Of a DNA stretch of 5,393 nt, positions 1-5,393 are shown one piece after another (position 1 is the first letter of the stretch; every line of letters starts with the position of its first letter). Source of the stretch: Eubacterium sp. GTDB lineage: Bacteria; Bacillota; Clostridia; Lachnospirales; Lachnospiraceae. The DNA is taken from assembly GCA_017616955.1 (NCBI GenBank), contig JAFZXD010000207.1, positions 1 through 5,393 on the forward strand. The letters are read 5' to 3'. Under the pieces are notes generated by a model that was given only the letters and a program-made list of their open reading frames with translations, made no database searches and had not been told where the DNA came from. The position numbers were made by a program, and so were the translations under genes.

Positions 1-120
1 AATATTCATAATGTTTTACAGAGTATAGTGGATACTTGGCTTCCCGTACTGGGTGTCATCGGAGTAATTATTCTCCTGATCATCGTAGCTCGTTTCCTCA
101 AGAAAAAGAAAGACAACTAG
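1..120 (+). CDS. C-terminal end of a membrane-anchored protein (partial, 5' end outside window)
   Basis: Frame 1 is open from the first base and stops at TAG 118-120, giving the last 39 residues of a protein. They consist of a short polar stretch, about 20 strongly hydrophobic residues (roughly from the Trp at residue 13 to the Leu at residue 33 of the visible part) and a tail of four lysines followed by Asp-Asn. By the positive-inside rule this is a C-terminal membrane helix with a short cytoplasmic tail, so most of the protein could lie outside the cell, or the helix could be the last of several. The stop is followed at once by the ribosome binding site of the next gene, so the gene probably belongs to the same operon as the two exporters. 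The family cannot be recognised from the tail alone. It could be an accessory or immunity protein of the export system, but that is only a guess from position. Confidence 0.75.
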   Translation, partial: NIHNVLQSIVDTWLPVLGVIGVIILLIIVARFLKKKKDN

Positions 121-126
121 AGGAGG
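121..126 (+). promoter_or_regulatory. Ribosome binding site of the first exporter gene
   Basis: AGGAGG directly follows the stop codon of the preceding gene and sits only 4 bases before the ATG at 131. A second overlapping purine match (AGAGG, 119-123) lies 7 bases from the ATG. The overlap with the upstream stop suggests translational coupling. The ATG at 131 is preferred because it gives an N-terminus that aligns with the paralogue: VPSIEQM here, VPYIGQM there. Confidence 0.7.
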
Positions 127-130
127 CTGC

Positions 131-2272
131 ATGCGACACTTAAGAAAAGTGCCAAGTATCGAGCAGATGCAGCAGACCGAAGGAGGCCTCTGCTGCATCG
201 CTATGTTGCTTAGATATTATAGGAGCAATGAAACCCTGAATGAGATCAGACAGGATCTGTCTGTTGGACGAGACGGTCTGGCCCTTTCGGAATTGCACTC
301 GTATCTAAAGAAAAGGAATTTTGAGACACATATCCTGAAAGTTCCTATAGAACAGTTATCAGGTATGCCTTTTCCCGCAATAGCATACTGGCAGAAAAAA
401 CAATTTGTATTAATCACTCGAATACACGGTGATACAGTAACGATTATCGATCCCGAATTCGGGCGTATGAATATATCTGTGGATGAATTTGAAGCTTCTT
501 ATTCCGGAGTAATTCTGACAGCGGAACCAACCGAAAGATTTGAACCGATACATAAGAAGACAAGTCCATGGATTCATATCTTAAAGGATTTGAAAAATAA
601 AAAGAATCTATTGATCCGTACCATATTAATATCACTTCTGGCATACGGAATACAGATGGCTACACCACTTCTGATGCAGGTCATCGTAGACACACTGACT
701 TCCGGAAGTACCAATATAGATTTAAAAATATGTATGGTATTCGCACTATCGATATTTGTAATATTCGGAATCACTTCCTTATTACAGAAAATGTGCCTGA
801 CGGATTTTCAGATAGCACTTGATAACAATCTGACTAAGAAGACATTTCACAAGATGGTAAGTCTTCCGTATTCATTCTTCGACAGTCGATCAAACGGTGA
901 TCTTCTGTTCAGACTGAGCAGTCTTACCGTGATCAGAAACCTGTTATCACAGCACATCATAAACGGTGTAATCCAGTTTGGTTATGCAGTTGCTATCTTT
1001 ATATACCTGATCAATAAATCTCTGATCCTGACAGGACTGACTACATTTCTGTTTCTTTTGAACGGAGCGTTTATCCTTGTCATGAGAGAAAAGATCATGG
1101 AGACAAATCGAGTACAGTTGATGAAAGATACCAAGCTTGAAGCTATTCAGACAGAAACCATTCACTCAATGCTCGGAATAAAAACTTCCGGTATTGAAAA
1201 TGACATCTGGAACAACTGGAAAGATCAGTATCGTCTGAGTATGAAAGCATACAAACAGAAGGGAACGATACTGAATCTATATTCCACAATCATTTCATTG
1301 ATGCAGCTTATAGGACCGCTTGTTGTTCTTCTGTTCGGAATAAGAGAATTCCTTTCCGGACGAATATCCATCGGTGAATCTATAGCATGCTACTCGCTGG
1401 CAGCTTCATTTATCGGAACAAGCTTATCGCTGTTCAACCTGTGGAATGATCTGTCCATGGCTTCCTCATATCTTGAGAGAATCGTGGAGATAACAACCGA
1501 AGAACAGGAGTATATTCCTGAAGATCCGGTTCCTGTCACCGTACAGGGAGATATTGAATTCAAAAATGTAAGTTTTTCTTACTCTAAGAATTCAAAACCT
1601 ATAATAAAGAATCTTAGTTTCACAATTAAAAAAGGAACCAAGTTCGCCATAGTAGGTCCGTCCGGTTCCGGAAAAAGTACTATAACAAAACTGCTTTTGG
1701 GACTATATAAACCTACATCCGGTTCAATATATTATGAAGGAGTAGACATCAACAAGCTTGATGTAAAAGACCTTCGCAAACAGATTGGTGTAGTACCTCA
1801 GGATATGTCTCTGTTCAACAGAACCATAGCTGAGAATATATCTCTGAATAATGATTATCCATTGGAAGAGATTCAATCTTCTGCACGAATCGCAAATATA
1901 CATGATGAGATCATGGCCATGCCTATGAATTACAGAACCATGATATCAAACATGGGAAATAACCTATCAGGTGGTCAAAGACAGAGAATAGTTCTTGCCA
2001 GGACTATACTAAATAAACCAAATGTAATGATTCTTGATGAAGCCACAAGTTCTCTTGATAATATAAATGAGAAACTGGTTTCAGATCATTTCAAAAAGTG
2101 CGGAAGCACACAGATAATCATAGCTCACAGATTATCAACTATCATTGATGCCGATAAAATACTTGTTCTTCAGAACGGAACACTCAAAGAAATCGGCACA
2201 CATAATGAACTAATGAAAATGAATGGATTATATACAACTTTATACAACAATCAAAACAGCTTATCAGCATAA
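131..2272 (+). CDS. C39-type peptidase/ABC exporter with a degenerate (catalytically dead) peptidase domain
   Basis: 713 residues, the usual length of a peptidase-containing ABC transporter (PCAT/LanT/ComA type), which exports small peptides across the cytoplasmic membrane using ATP. Domains in order: C39-like domain about 1-130; six-helix ABC exporter membrane domain about 155-440 (helices near 160-184, 198-219, 274-293, 297-317, 381-404, 414-435); ATPase domain about 472-705. The ATPase is complete: Walker A GPSGSGKST 509-517, Q-loop Gln557, signature LSGGQ 612-616, Walker B ending MILDE with Glu637, H-loop His666. The peptidase domain keeps the oxyanion-type Gln12 and Asp107 (IIDP). The catalytic Cys is replaced by Gly18 (codon GGA 182-184, in QTEGGLCC) and the catalytic His by Gln91 (in KKQFVL). 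It should therefore not cut leaders; like the C39-like domain of HlyB it may instead bind substrate. It is a diverged paralogue of the exporter at 2497-4641 and may pair with it. Substrate unknown. Confidence 0.96.
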   Translation: MRHLRKVPSIEQMQQTEGGLCCIAMLLRYYRSNETLNEIRQDLSVGRDGLALSELHSYLKKRNFETHILKVPIEQLSGMPFPAIAYWQKKQFVLITRIHGDTVTIIDPEFGRMNISVDEFEASYSGVILTAEPTERFEPIHKKTSPWIHILKDLKNKKNLLIRTILISLLAYGIQMATPLLMQVIVDTLTSGSTNIDLKICMVFALSIFVIFGITSLLQKMCLTDFQIALDNNLTKKTFHKMVSLPYSFFDSRSNGDLLFRLSSLTVIRNLLSQHIINGVIQFGYAVAIFIYLINKSLILTGLTTFLFLLNGAFILVMREKIMETNRVQLMKDTKLEAIQTETIHSMLGIKTSGIENDIWNNWKDQYRLSMKAYKQKGTILNLYSTIISLMQLIGPLVVLLFGIREFLSGRISIGESIACYSLAASFIGTSLSLFNLWNDLSMASSYLERIVEITTEEQEYIPEDPVPVTVQGDIEFKNVSFSYSKNSKPIIKNLSFTIKKGTKFAIVGPSGSGKSTITKLLLGLYKPTSGSIYYEGVDINKLDVKDLRKQIGVVPQDMSLFNRTIAENISLNNDYPLEEIQSSARIANIHDEIMAMPMNYRTMISNMGNNLSGGQRQRIVLARTILNKPNVMILDEATSSLDNINEKLVSDHFKKCGSTQIIIAHRLSTIIDADKILVLQNGTLKEIGTHNELMKMNGLYTTLYNNQNSLSA

Positions 2273-2278
2273 AAGGAG
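2273..2278 (+). promoter_or_regulatory. Ribosome binding site of the small peptide gene
   Basis: AAGGAG begins immediately after the TAA of the first exporter gene and lies 9 bases, almost all A, before the ATG at 2288. A strong site with good spacing supports the 64-codon frame being a translated gene rather than a chance frame. Confidence 0.8.
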
Positions 2279-2287
2279 AAAAAAAAC

Positions 2288-2482
2288 ATGTTATTTAATT
2301 TTAAAAAGAAAACATCTGCAATTCCTGTAACAGGATTTGCAGCTATGGAGTTAAATCCGGAAGAAGCAGACAAGATTATCGCTAGTGGTACAAACTCATA
2401 TATTTCCGAATCAGCTATGGACTACAATCTCGGAAGAAACACAGAGATTCAGTCTCTTCTGGAGAAAATACACCAGAACTAA
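2288..2482 (+). CDS. Small protein, candidate precursor peptide with an atypical (non-GG) leader
   Basis: 64 residues between two C39-type exporter genes, with its own strong ribosome binding site and 14 bases before the next gene. No family is recognised. Residues 21-33 (ELNPEEADKIIAS) match the spacing of leaders cut by C39 peptidases, as in pediocin-like precursors (LTEKEMANIIGG): Leu22 at -12, Glu26 at -8, Ile30 at -4 and Ile31 at -3. The usual Gly-Gly is Ala32-Ser33, followed by Gly34. Ahead of the leader-like part is a basic N-terminal stretch with three lysines (residues 6-8). Cleavage after Ser33 would leave 31 residues; after Gly34, 30. That part has no Cys or Trp, is slightly acidic, and ends in a possible amphipathic helix (NTEIQSLLEKIHQN). 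The lack of Cys argues against a lanthipeptide, disulfide or sactipeptide product, and the negative charge against a typical cationic bacteriocin. It might be a signalling peptide, an unusual exported peptide, or an accessory protein that only docks on the peptidase domains. Confidence 0.8.
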   Translation: MLFNFKKKTSAIPVTGFAAMELNPEEADKIIASGTNSYISESAMDYNLGRNTEIQSLLEKIHQN

Positions 2483-2483
2483 G

Positions 2484-2489
2484 AAAGGA
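2484..2489 (+). promoter_or_regulatory. Ribosome binding site of the second exporter gene
   Basis: AAAGGA lies 7 bases before the ATG at 2497 and begins just after the small gene's stop codon (TAA 2480-2482). It supports this start, which leaves 13 residues before the oxyanion Gln14 of the peptidase domain. Confidence 0.7.
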
Positions 2490-2496
2490 TCATAAA

Positions 2497-4641
2497 ATGA
2501 CATTTAGCAGCCTAAAACGTGTTCCTTACATAGGACAGATGCGGCAGACTGAATGCGGTTTATGTTGCGTTGCCATGTTGTTGCAATACTACAACAGCTA
2601 TGAAGGAATACACAATATCCGAAAGGAACTGGATGTTGGACGTGACGGTATCAAGCTTTCATTATTATCCGGTTATCTGACCGAAAGAGGTCTGGAGACG
2701 AAAATATTCAAAGCACCTACTCACTTCCTTAATACATTTCAGCTACCTGCAATAATATTTTGGGACCACAGTCATTTTGTAATACTTGAAAAAATATCCG
2801 ACGACAACTATTACGTTGTAGATCCGGCTTTCGGTAGAGCCACTCTTAAGAAAGAGACATTTATGGCTCACTACTCAGATATAATACTGACCGCAAAACC
2901 AACAGAAAACTTTGTTCCGTACACTGAACGAAGCCATCTATGGATAAACAGTTTTAAGAATATGTCTATCAGTAAGATTCAAGTTCTTAATGTATTTGTA
3001 GCATCCATTATTACTTATATGTTGAATCTGGTCATACCTATATTTGTGGAACACATTATCGATAGATCGGGAACGGCGACATTTAATAGTCTATACAACA
3101 AATATTTTCCTATTACCTTATGTATCGGAATCGTATATGCTCTCTTCTCTTTCTACAGAGGACAAAATATGTTAAGCATGCAGCTGGGCATCGATCGTTA
3201 CCTGACTAAAGGAACATTTCGAAAGCTTCTGCATCTTCCGTATAAATTCTTTGAGAGTAGGACACACGGAGATCTGTTATTCAGACTCAGTTGTCTGTCC
3301 ACCATACGAGATCTTATATCCGAACATATACTTTCAGGTATCATGGAACTTGGTATGGTAACTATTATAATCGGATATATGCTTTACAAATCCGTTCCAC
3401 TGACTTTGATAGCTCTTGCATTTCTTATAGCAAATATACTGTTTATGTTTAAGATGCAATCAAAGCTCGGAGAAGCAAATCAATATGCCGTGCGTGCCAA
3501 TACCGCAGCACAAGGTGTTCAGGTAGAAGCAGTTTATTCTATGTACGGAATAAAGATTGCAGGAATGGAAAACCAGGTATTAGAAGACTGGGACGATAAA
3601 TACAAAGAAAGCATGCGTCTTCACAGACGTAAATGTATGCTTCAAAATATAAATGATACAATAACTCAGCTACTCAATCTTGCAGGACCTATGGTACTGC
3701 TCATAGCCGGTATATATTTCTTCTACAGCGGAAGGATTTCTATCGGAGAGATTATAGCTCTGTATACTCTGGCAGGAACATTATACGGTTCTTCATCGAA
3801 GCTTCTGTCCATATGGACTGACTTCACTCTGGCTACATCTTATCTTGAAAGAATATCAGATATCATGAATTCAGATGAAGAGATCGAACCGGACAATTCA
3901 GTAAGTCTTCCGATATCGGGAGAGATTGATCTGGAACATGTATCATTTGCATATAACAAACACGCTGACAGCATACTTGAAGATATATGCATGCATATAA
4001 ATCCGGGCGAAAAAGTCGCCATAGTCGGAACATCAGGTTCCGGAAAAAGTACACTGTTTAAACTTCTTCTCGGGCTTTATGAGCTCAAGGATGGAAATAT
4101 ACTCTACGATAACGTTAATCTGCTAAAGCTTAACAAACATGACACTCGTAAGCAGATAGGAGTTGTACCTCAGGATACATCTCTGTTTAACAAAACAATC
4201 TTCGAAAACATTGCTGTAAACAATCCTAACATAACCATCGAAGATGTAGAATCCGCCGCAGAAGCAGCTCAGTTATCCAACGAGATAGAAGCTATGCCTA
4301 TGAAGTACGATACTCTTGTGTCCGATATGGGAATGAATCTGTCGGGAGGACAGCGTCAGAGAATCGCTCTTGCAAGAGCTCTTGTAAATCATCCTAAAGT
4401 ACTTATTCTGGATGAGGCCACAAGCTCTCTGGACAACATAAACGAACAGCGAATTTCCACTTACCTTAAGGATCAAAATTGTACACGAATAGTAATCGCT
4501 CATCGTTTATCCACCATAGTGGACTCCGATAAGATTATCGTACTTGATAAGGGCCGTATCAAAGAGACAGGAACACATGATGAACTCCTGGCTCGCAAGG
4601 GACTGTATTACAACATATACAGAAGCCAGACAAATAAATAA
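2497..4641 (+). CDS. Peptidase-containing ABC exporter (C39 family) with intact catalytic residues
   Basis: 714 residues, the normal length for a bacteriocin/competence-peptide type exporter. It should remove a leader in the cytoplasm and export the mature peptide. The C39 domain (about 1-135) has Gln14 and Cys20 with the Gln-x5-Cys spacing, in QTECGLCC, plus His93 in HFVIL and Asp109 in VVDP: a full catalytic set. The membrane domain (about 155-440) has helices near 163-187, 204-220, 275-296, 300-318, 385-408 and 416-437. The ATPase domain (about 474-708) has Walker A GTSGSGKST 511-519, Q-loop Gln559, signature LSGGQ 615-619, Walker B ending LILDE with Glu640, D-loop SSLD 643-646 and H-loop His669, so it should hydrolyse ATP. 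It is similar along its whole length to the exporter at 131-2272, including identical stretches such as LDEATSSLDNINE, pointing to an old tandem duplication with the small gene between the copies. It could act as a homodimer or as the cleaving half of a heterodimer. The closest cargo candidate is the 64-residue protein just upstream. Confidence 0.97.
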   Translation: MTFSSLKRVPYIGQMRQTECGLCCVAMLLQYYNSYEGIHNIRKELDVGRDGIKLSLLSGYLTERGLETKIFKAPTHFLNTFQLPAIIFWDHSHFVILEKISDDNYYVVDPAFGRATLKKETFMAHYSDIILTAKPTENFVPYTERSHLWINSFKNMSISKIQVLNVFVASIITYMLNLVIPIFVEHIIDRSGTATFNSLYNKYFPITLCIGIVYALFSFYRGQNMLSMQLGIDRYLTKGTFRKLLHLPYKFFESRTHGDLLFRLSCLSTIRDLISEHILSGIMELGMVTIIIGYMLYKSVPLTLIALAFLIANILFMFKMQSKLGEANQYAVRANTAAQGVQVEAVYSMYGIKIAGMENQVLEDWDDKYKESMRLHRRKCMLQNINDTITQLLNLAGPMVLLIAGIYFFYSGRISIGEIIALYTLAGTLYGSSSKLLSIWTDFTLATSYLERISDIMNSDEEIEPDNSVSLPISGEIDLEHVSFAYNKHADSILEDICMHINPGEKVAIVGTSGSGKSTLFKLLLGLYELKDGNILYDNVNLLKLNKHDTRKQIGVVPQDTSLFNKTIFENIAVNNPNITIEDVESAAEAAQLSNEIEAMPMKYDTLVSDMGMNLSGGQRQRIALARALVNHPKVLILDEATSSLDNINEQRISTYLKDQNCTRIVIAHRLSTIVDSDKIIVLDKGRIKETGTHDELLARKGLYYNIYRSQTNK

Positions 4642-4694
4642 TACGGTAAAAAATAAGGCAGCCTAGGCTGTCTTATTTTTTTTACCGTATTATT
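4637..4694. terminator. Bidirectional intrinsic terminator between convergent genes
   Basis: A long inverted repeat with arms 4637-4663 and 4666-4694, matching apart from one G.U-type mismatch and a two-base difference in the A/T run, around a CCTAGG centre. The core GC-rich hairpin is GGCAGCC/GGCTGTC. On the plus strand it is followed by TTA and eight T (4676-4683). On the minus strand the complement of the A6 run (4648-4653) gives the U tract. It should end the exporter operon in one direction and tdk in the other. The stem overlaps the exporter stop codon (4639-4641) and touches the tdk stop codon (4694-4696). Confidence 0.93.
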
Positions 4695-5281
4695 CATATC
4701 TTATTTTCGTTAGGATTTGAAACGATTCCCTTTTTAAAGTGTCTTCGACACAGTGCCGTGTAACTTTCATTTCCACCATATTCTATCTGAGAACCTGTTC
4801 TTACTATCTTTCCGTCTTTAACTCGTGCATTGAACTGTGCTTTTTTACCACACCAGCATACTGTAGGTACTTCTTCTATAACATCTGCAAGTGCCATAAG
4901 ACGAGCGGATGCATCAAAAAGATTCCCCTGAAAATCAGTTCTAAGTCCGTAACAAATTACTGGGCAATCATAATCATCTACTATATCAGATAAAAAATCT
5001 ATATCATCCGGTGAAAGGAACTGGCATTCATCAACTATGATACAGTCCCATATATCTTCTTTGTTTATATGTGGAAGACATTTTTTAAGCCACGATAAAG
5101 AGTAAGCTTTTTCACTAAGACCGATTCTCGATCTGATAATATCGAGACCATCTCGATCTTCTCCATCAGGTTTTATCAATACTGCAGATTGACCTCTTTC
5201 GATATAATTATAGTGAACCATCAGCGCATTTGCGGTCTTACTGCTACCCATTGCGCCGTAGCGAAAATATAGTTTAGCCAT
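4694..5281 (-). CDS. tdk: Thymidine kinase (type II)
   Basis: 195 residues, typical for the bacterial type II enzyme, which phosphorylates thymidine with ATP to dTMP in the pyrimidine salvage pathway in the cytoplasm. Visible motifs: N-terminal strand and P-loop GAMGSSKT at 9-16; Walker B/catalytic segment VDECQF with Asp84 and Glu85, Glu85 being the expected general base; the conserved YGLRTDFQGNLF at 111-122; the zinc site with Cys142 and Cys144 (CWCG) and Cys178 and His181 (CRRH); and the thymidine-binding lasso region with IEYGGNESY at 166-174. The Cys-x-Cys spacing resembles the E. coli enzyme (CFCG) and is not a defect. The start is the ATG at 5279-5281 with AAAGGAG 6 bases upstream. 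It runs convergent to the exporter operon, shares its terminator, and is a housekeeping gene with no evident functional link to peptide export. Confidence 0.97.
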   Translation of the reverse strand: MAKLYFRYGAMGSSKTANALMVHYNYIERGQSAVLIKPDGEDRDGLDIIRSRIGLSEKAYSLSWLKKCLPHINKEDIWDCIIVDECQFLSPDDIDFLSDIVDDYDCPVICYGLRTDFQGNLFDASARLMALADVIEEVPTVCWCGKKAQFNARVKDGKIVRTGSQIEYGGNESYTALCRRHFKKGIVSNPNENKI

Positions 5282-5393
5282 TTCTTTCTCCTTTATGTAT
5301 CATTTATTTTACCGTCCATTCAGTCCACTCAATATGATTGTACTGCATTAAATCGTCTGATTTTTTTTAACAATCCATCCAATAAAATATAAT
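5282..5393 (-). promoter_or_regulatory. Upstream region of tdk with ribosome binding site and weak promoter candidates
   Basis: No gene is seen in these 112 bases. AAAGGAG on the minus strand (5288-5294) lies 6 bases from the tdk ATG and is convincing. Promoter candidates are weak. On the minus strand, TTGTTA (5368-5373) is followed after 15 bases by TTTAAT (5347-5352), and a separate TACAAT lies at 5337-5342 without a good -35. On the plus strand, TATAAT at 5388-5393 with TTAACA at 5367-5372 (15-base spacer) could drive a gene beyond the window. All have poor spacing or missing elements, so only the ribosome binding site is firm. A 9-base tandem repeat lies at 5314-5331. Confidence 0.35.
5314..5331. 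repeat. Two tandem 9-base repeats upstream of tdk
   Basis: GTCCATTCA (5314-5322) is followed directly by GTCCACTCA (5323-5331), 8 of 9 bases identical. It lies 33 to 50 bases upstream of the tdk start codon, within the likely 5' untranslated region or just downstream of a weak -10 candidate. It could be a protein-binding site or chance; nothing else in the window repeats it. Confidence 0.45.

Noticed and set aside
40..54. LPVLG before the hydrophobic helix of the upstream partial protein, resembling a sortase LPXTG signal with a lysine-rich tail
   Set aside because: The key Thr is Leu, the motif runs straight into the hydrophobic stretch, and no sortase is in view; a plain C-terminal membrane helix explains it.
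194..196. Cys22 (or Cys21) of the first exporter as a substitute nucleophile
   Set aside because: The same vicinal Cys pair is present in the intact paralogue (Cys23, Cys24) next to its real catalytic Cys, and the partner His is also missing, so rescue is unlikely.
2381..2389. Ala-Ser-Gly in the small protein read as a standard double-glycine site
   Set aside because: There is no Gly-Gly, Gly-Ala or Gly-Ser; the site is atypical and was reported as a hypothesis only.
4847..4856. Cys-x-Cys instead of Cys-x2-Cys in the thymidine kinase zinc site, taken as a possible defect
   Set aside because: The E. coli enzyme has the same spacing (CFCG), so this is a normal subfamily form.
4811..4869. Possible frame on the plus strand opposite tdk
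   Set aside because: It is a shadow of the well-supported tdk gene on the minus strand and has no ribosome binding site or recognisable protein.
5348..5368. Small hairpin AAATC/GATTT followed by eight T as a plus-strand terminator
   Set aside because: The stem is only about 5 base pairs with one G-C pair, and no plus-strand gene lies before it after the strong terminator at 4637-4694.

Overview
The window looks like a low-GC Gram-positive chromosome, most likely an anaerobic Clostridia of the Lachnospiraceae type (Butyrivibrio/Roseburia-like). This taxonomic guess is an inference from the AT-rich codons, the frequent AGA arginine codons, the strong AGGAGG-like ribosome binding sites and the intrinsic terminator with a long U tract. 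No marker gene fixes the genus.

Layout. Positions 1-2482 and 2497-4641 form one tightly packed plus-strand operon. It holds the last 39 codons of a protein ending in a membrane helix (1-120), a 713-residue C39-type peptidase/ABC exporter (131-2272), a 64-residue small protein (2288-2482) and a second 714-residue C39-type peptidase/ABC exporter (2497-4641). Gaps between these genes are only 10-15 bases, each carrying a Shine-Dalgarno sequence. A long near-perfect inverted repeat (4637-4694) then ends this operon and, on the other strand, the convergent thymidine kinase gene tdk (4694-5281, minus). The remaining 112 bases are the upstream region of tdk.

How the genes may work together. Bacterial exporters with an N-terminal C39 peptidase cut a leader from a small peptide, usually after a double glycine, and pump the mature peptide out. 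Here two paralogous exporters flank a small gene whose residues 21-33 have the spacing of such a leader but carry Ala-Ser where Gly-Gly is expected. The downstream exporter has an intact catalytic set (Gln14, Cys20, His93, Asp109). The upstream exporter keeps the whole domain and the Gln and Asp, but has Gly at the Cys position and Gln at the His position, so it should not cleave. Both have complete ATPase motifs. The most interesting reading is an asymmetric peptide export system: one half cleaves, the other has a peptidase-dead, perhaps substrate-binding domain, and an atypical peptide lies between them. The heterodimer and the identity of the cargo are inferences; the residue replacements are read directly.
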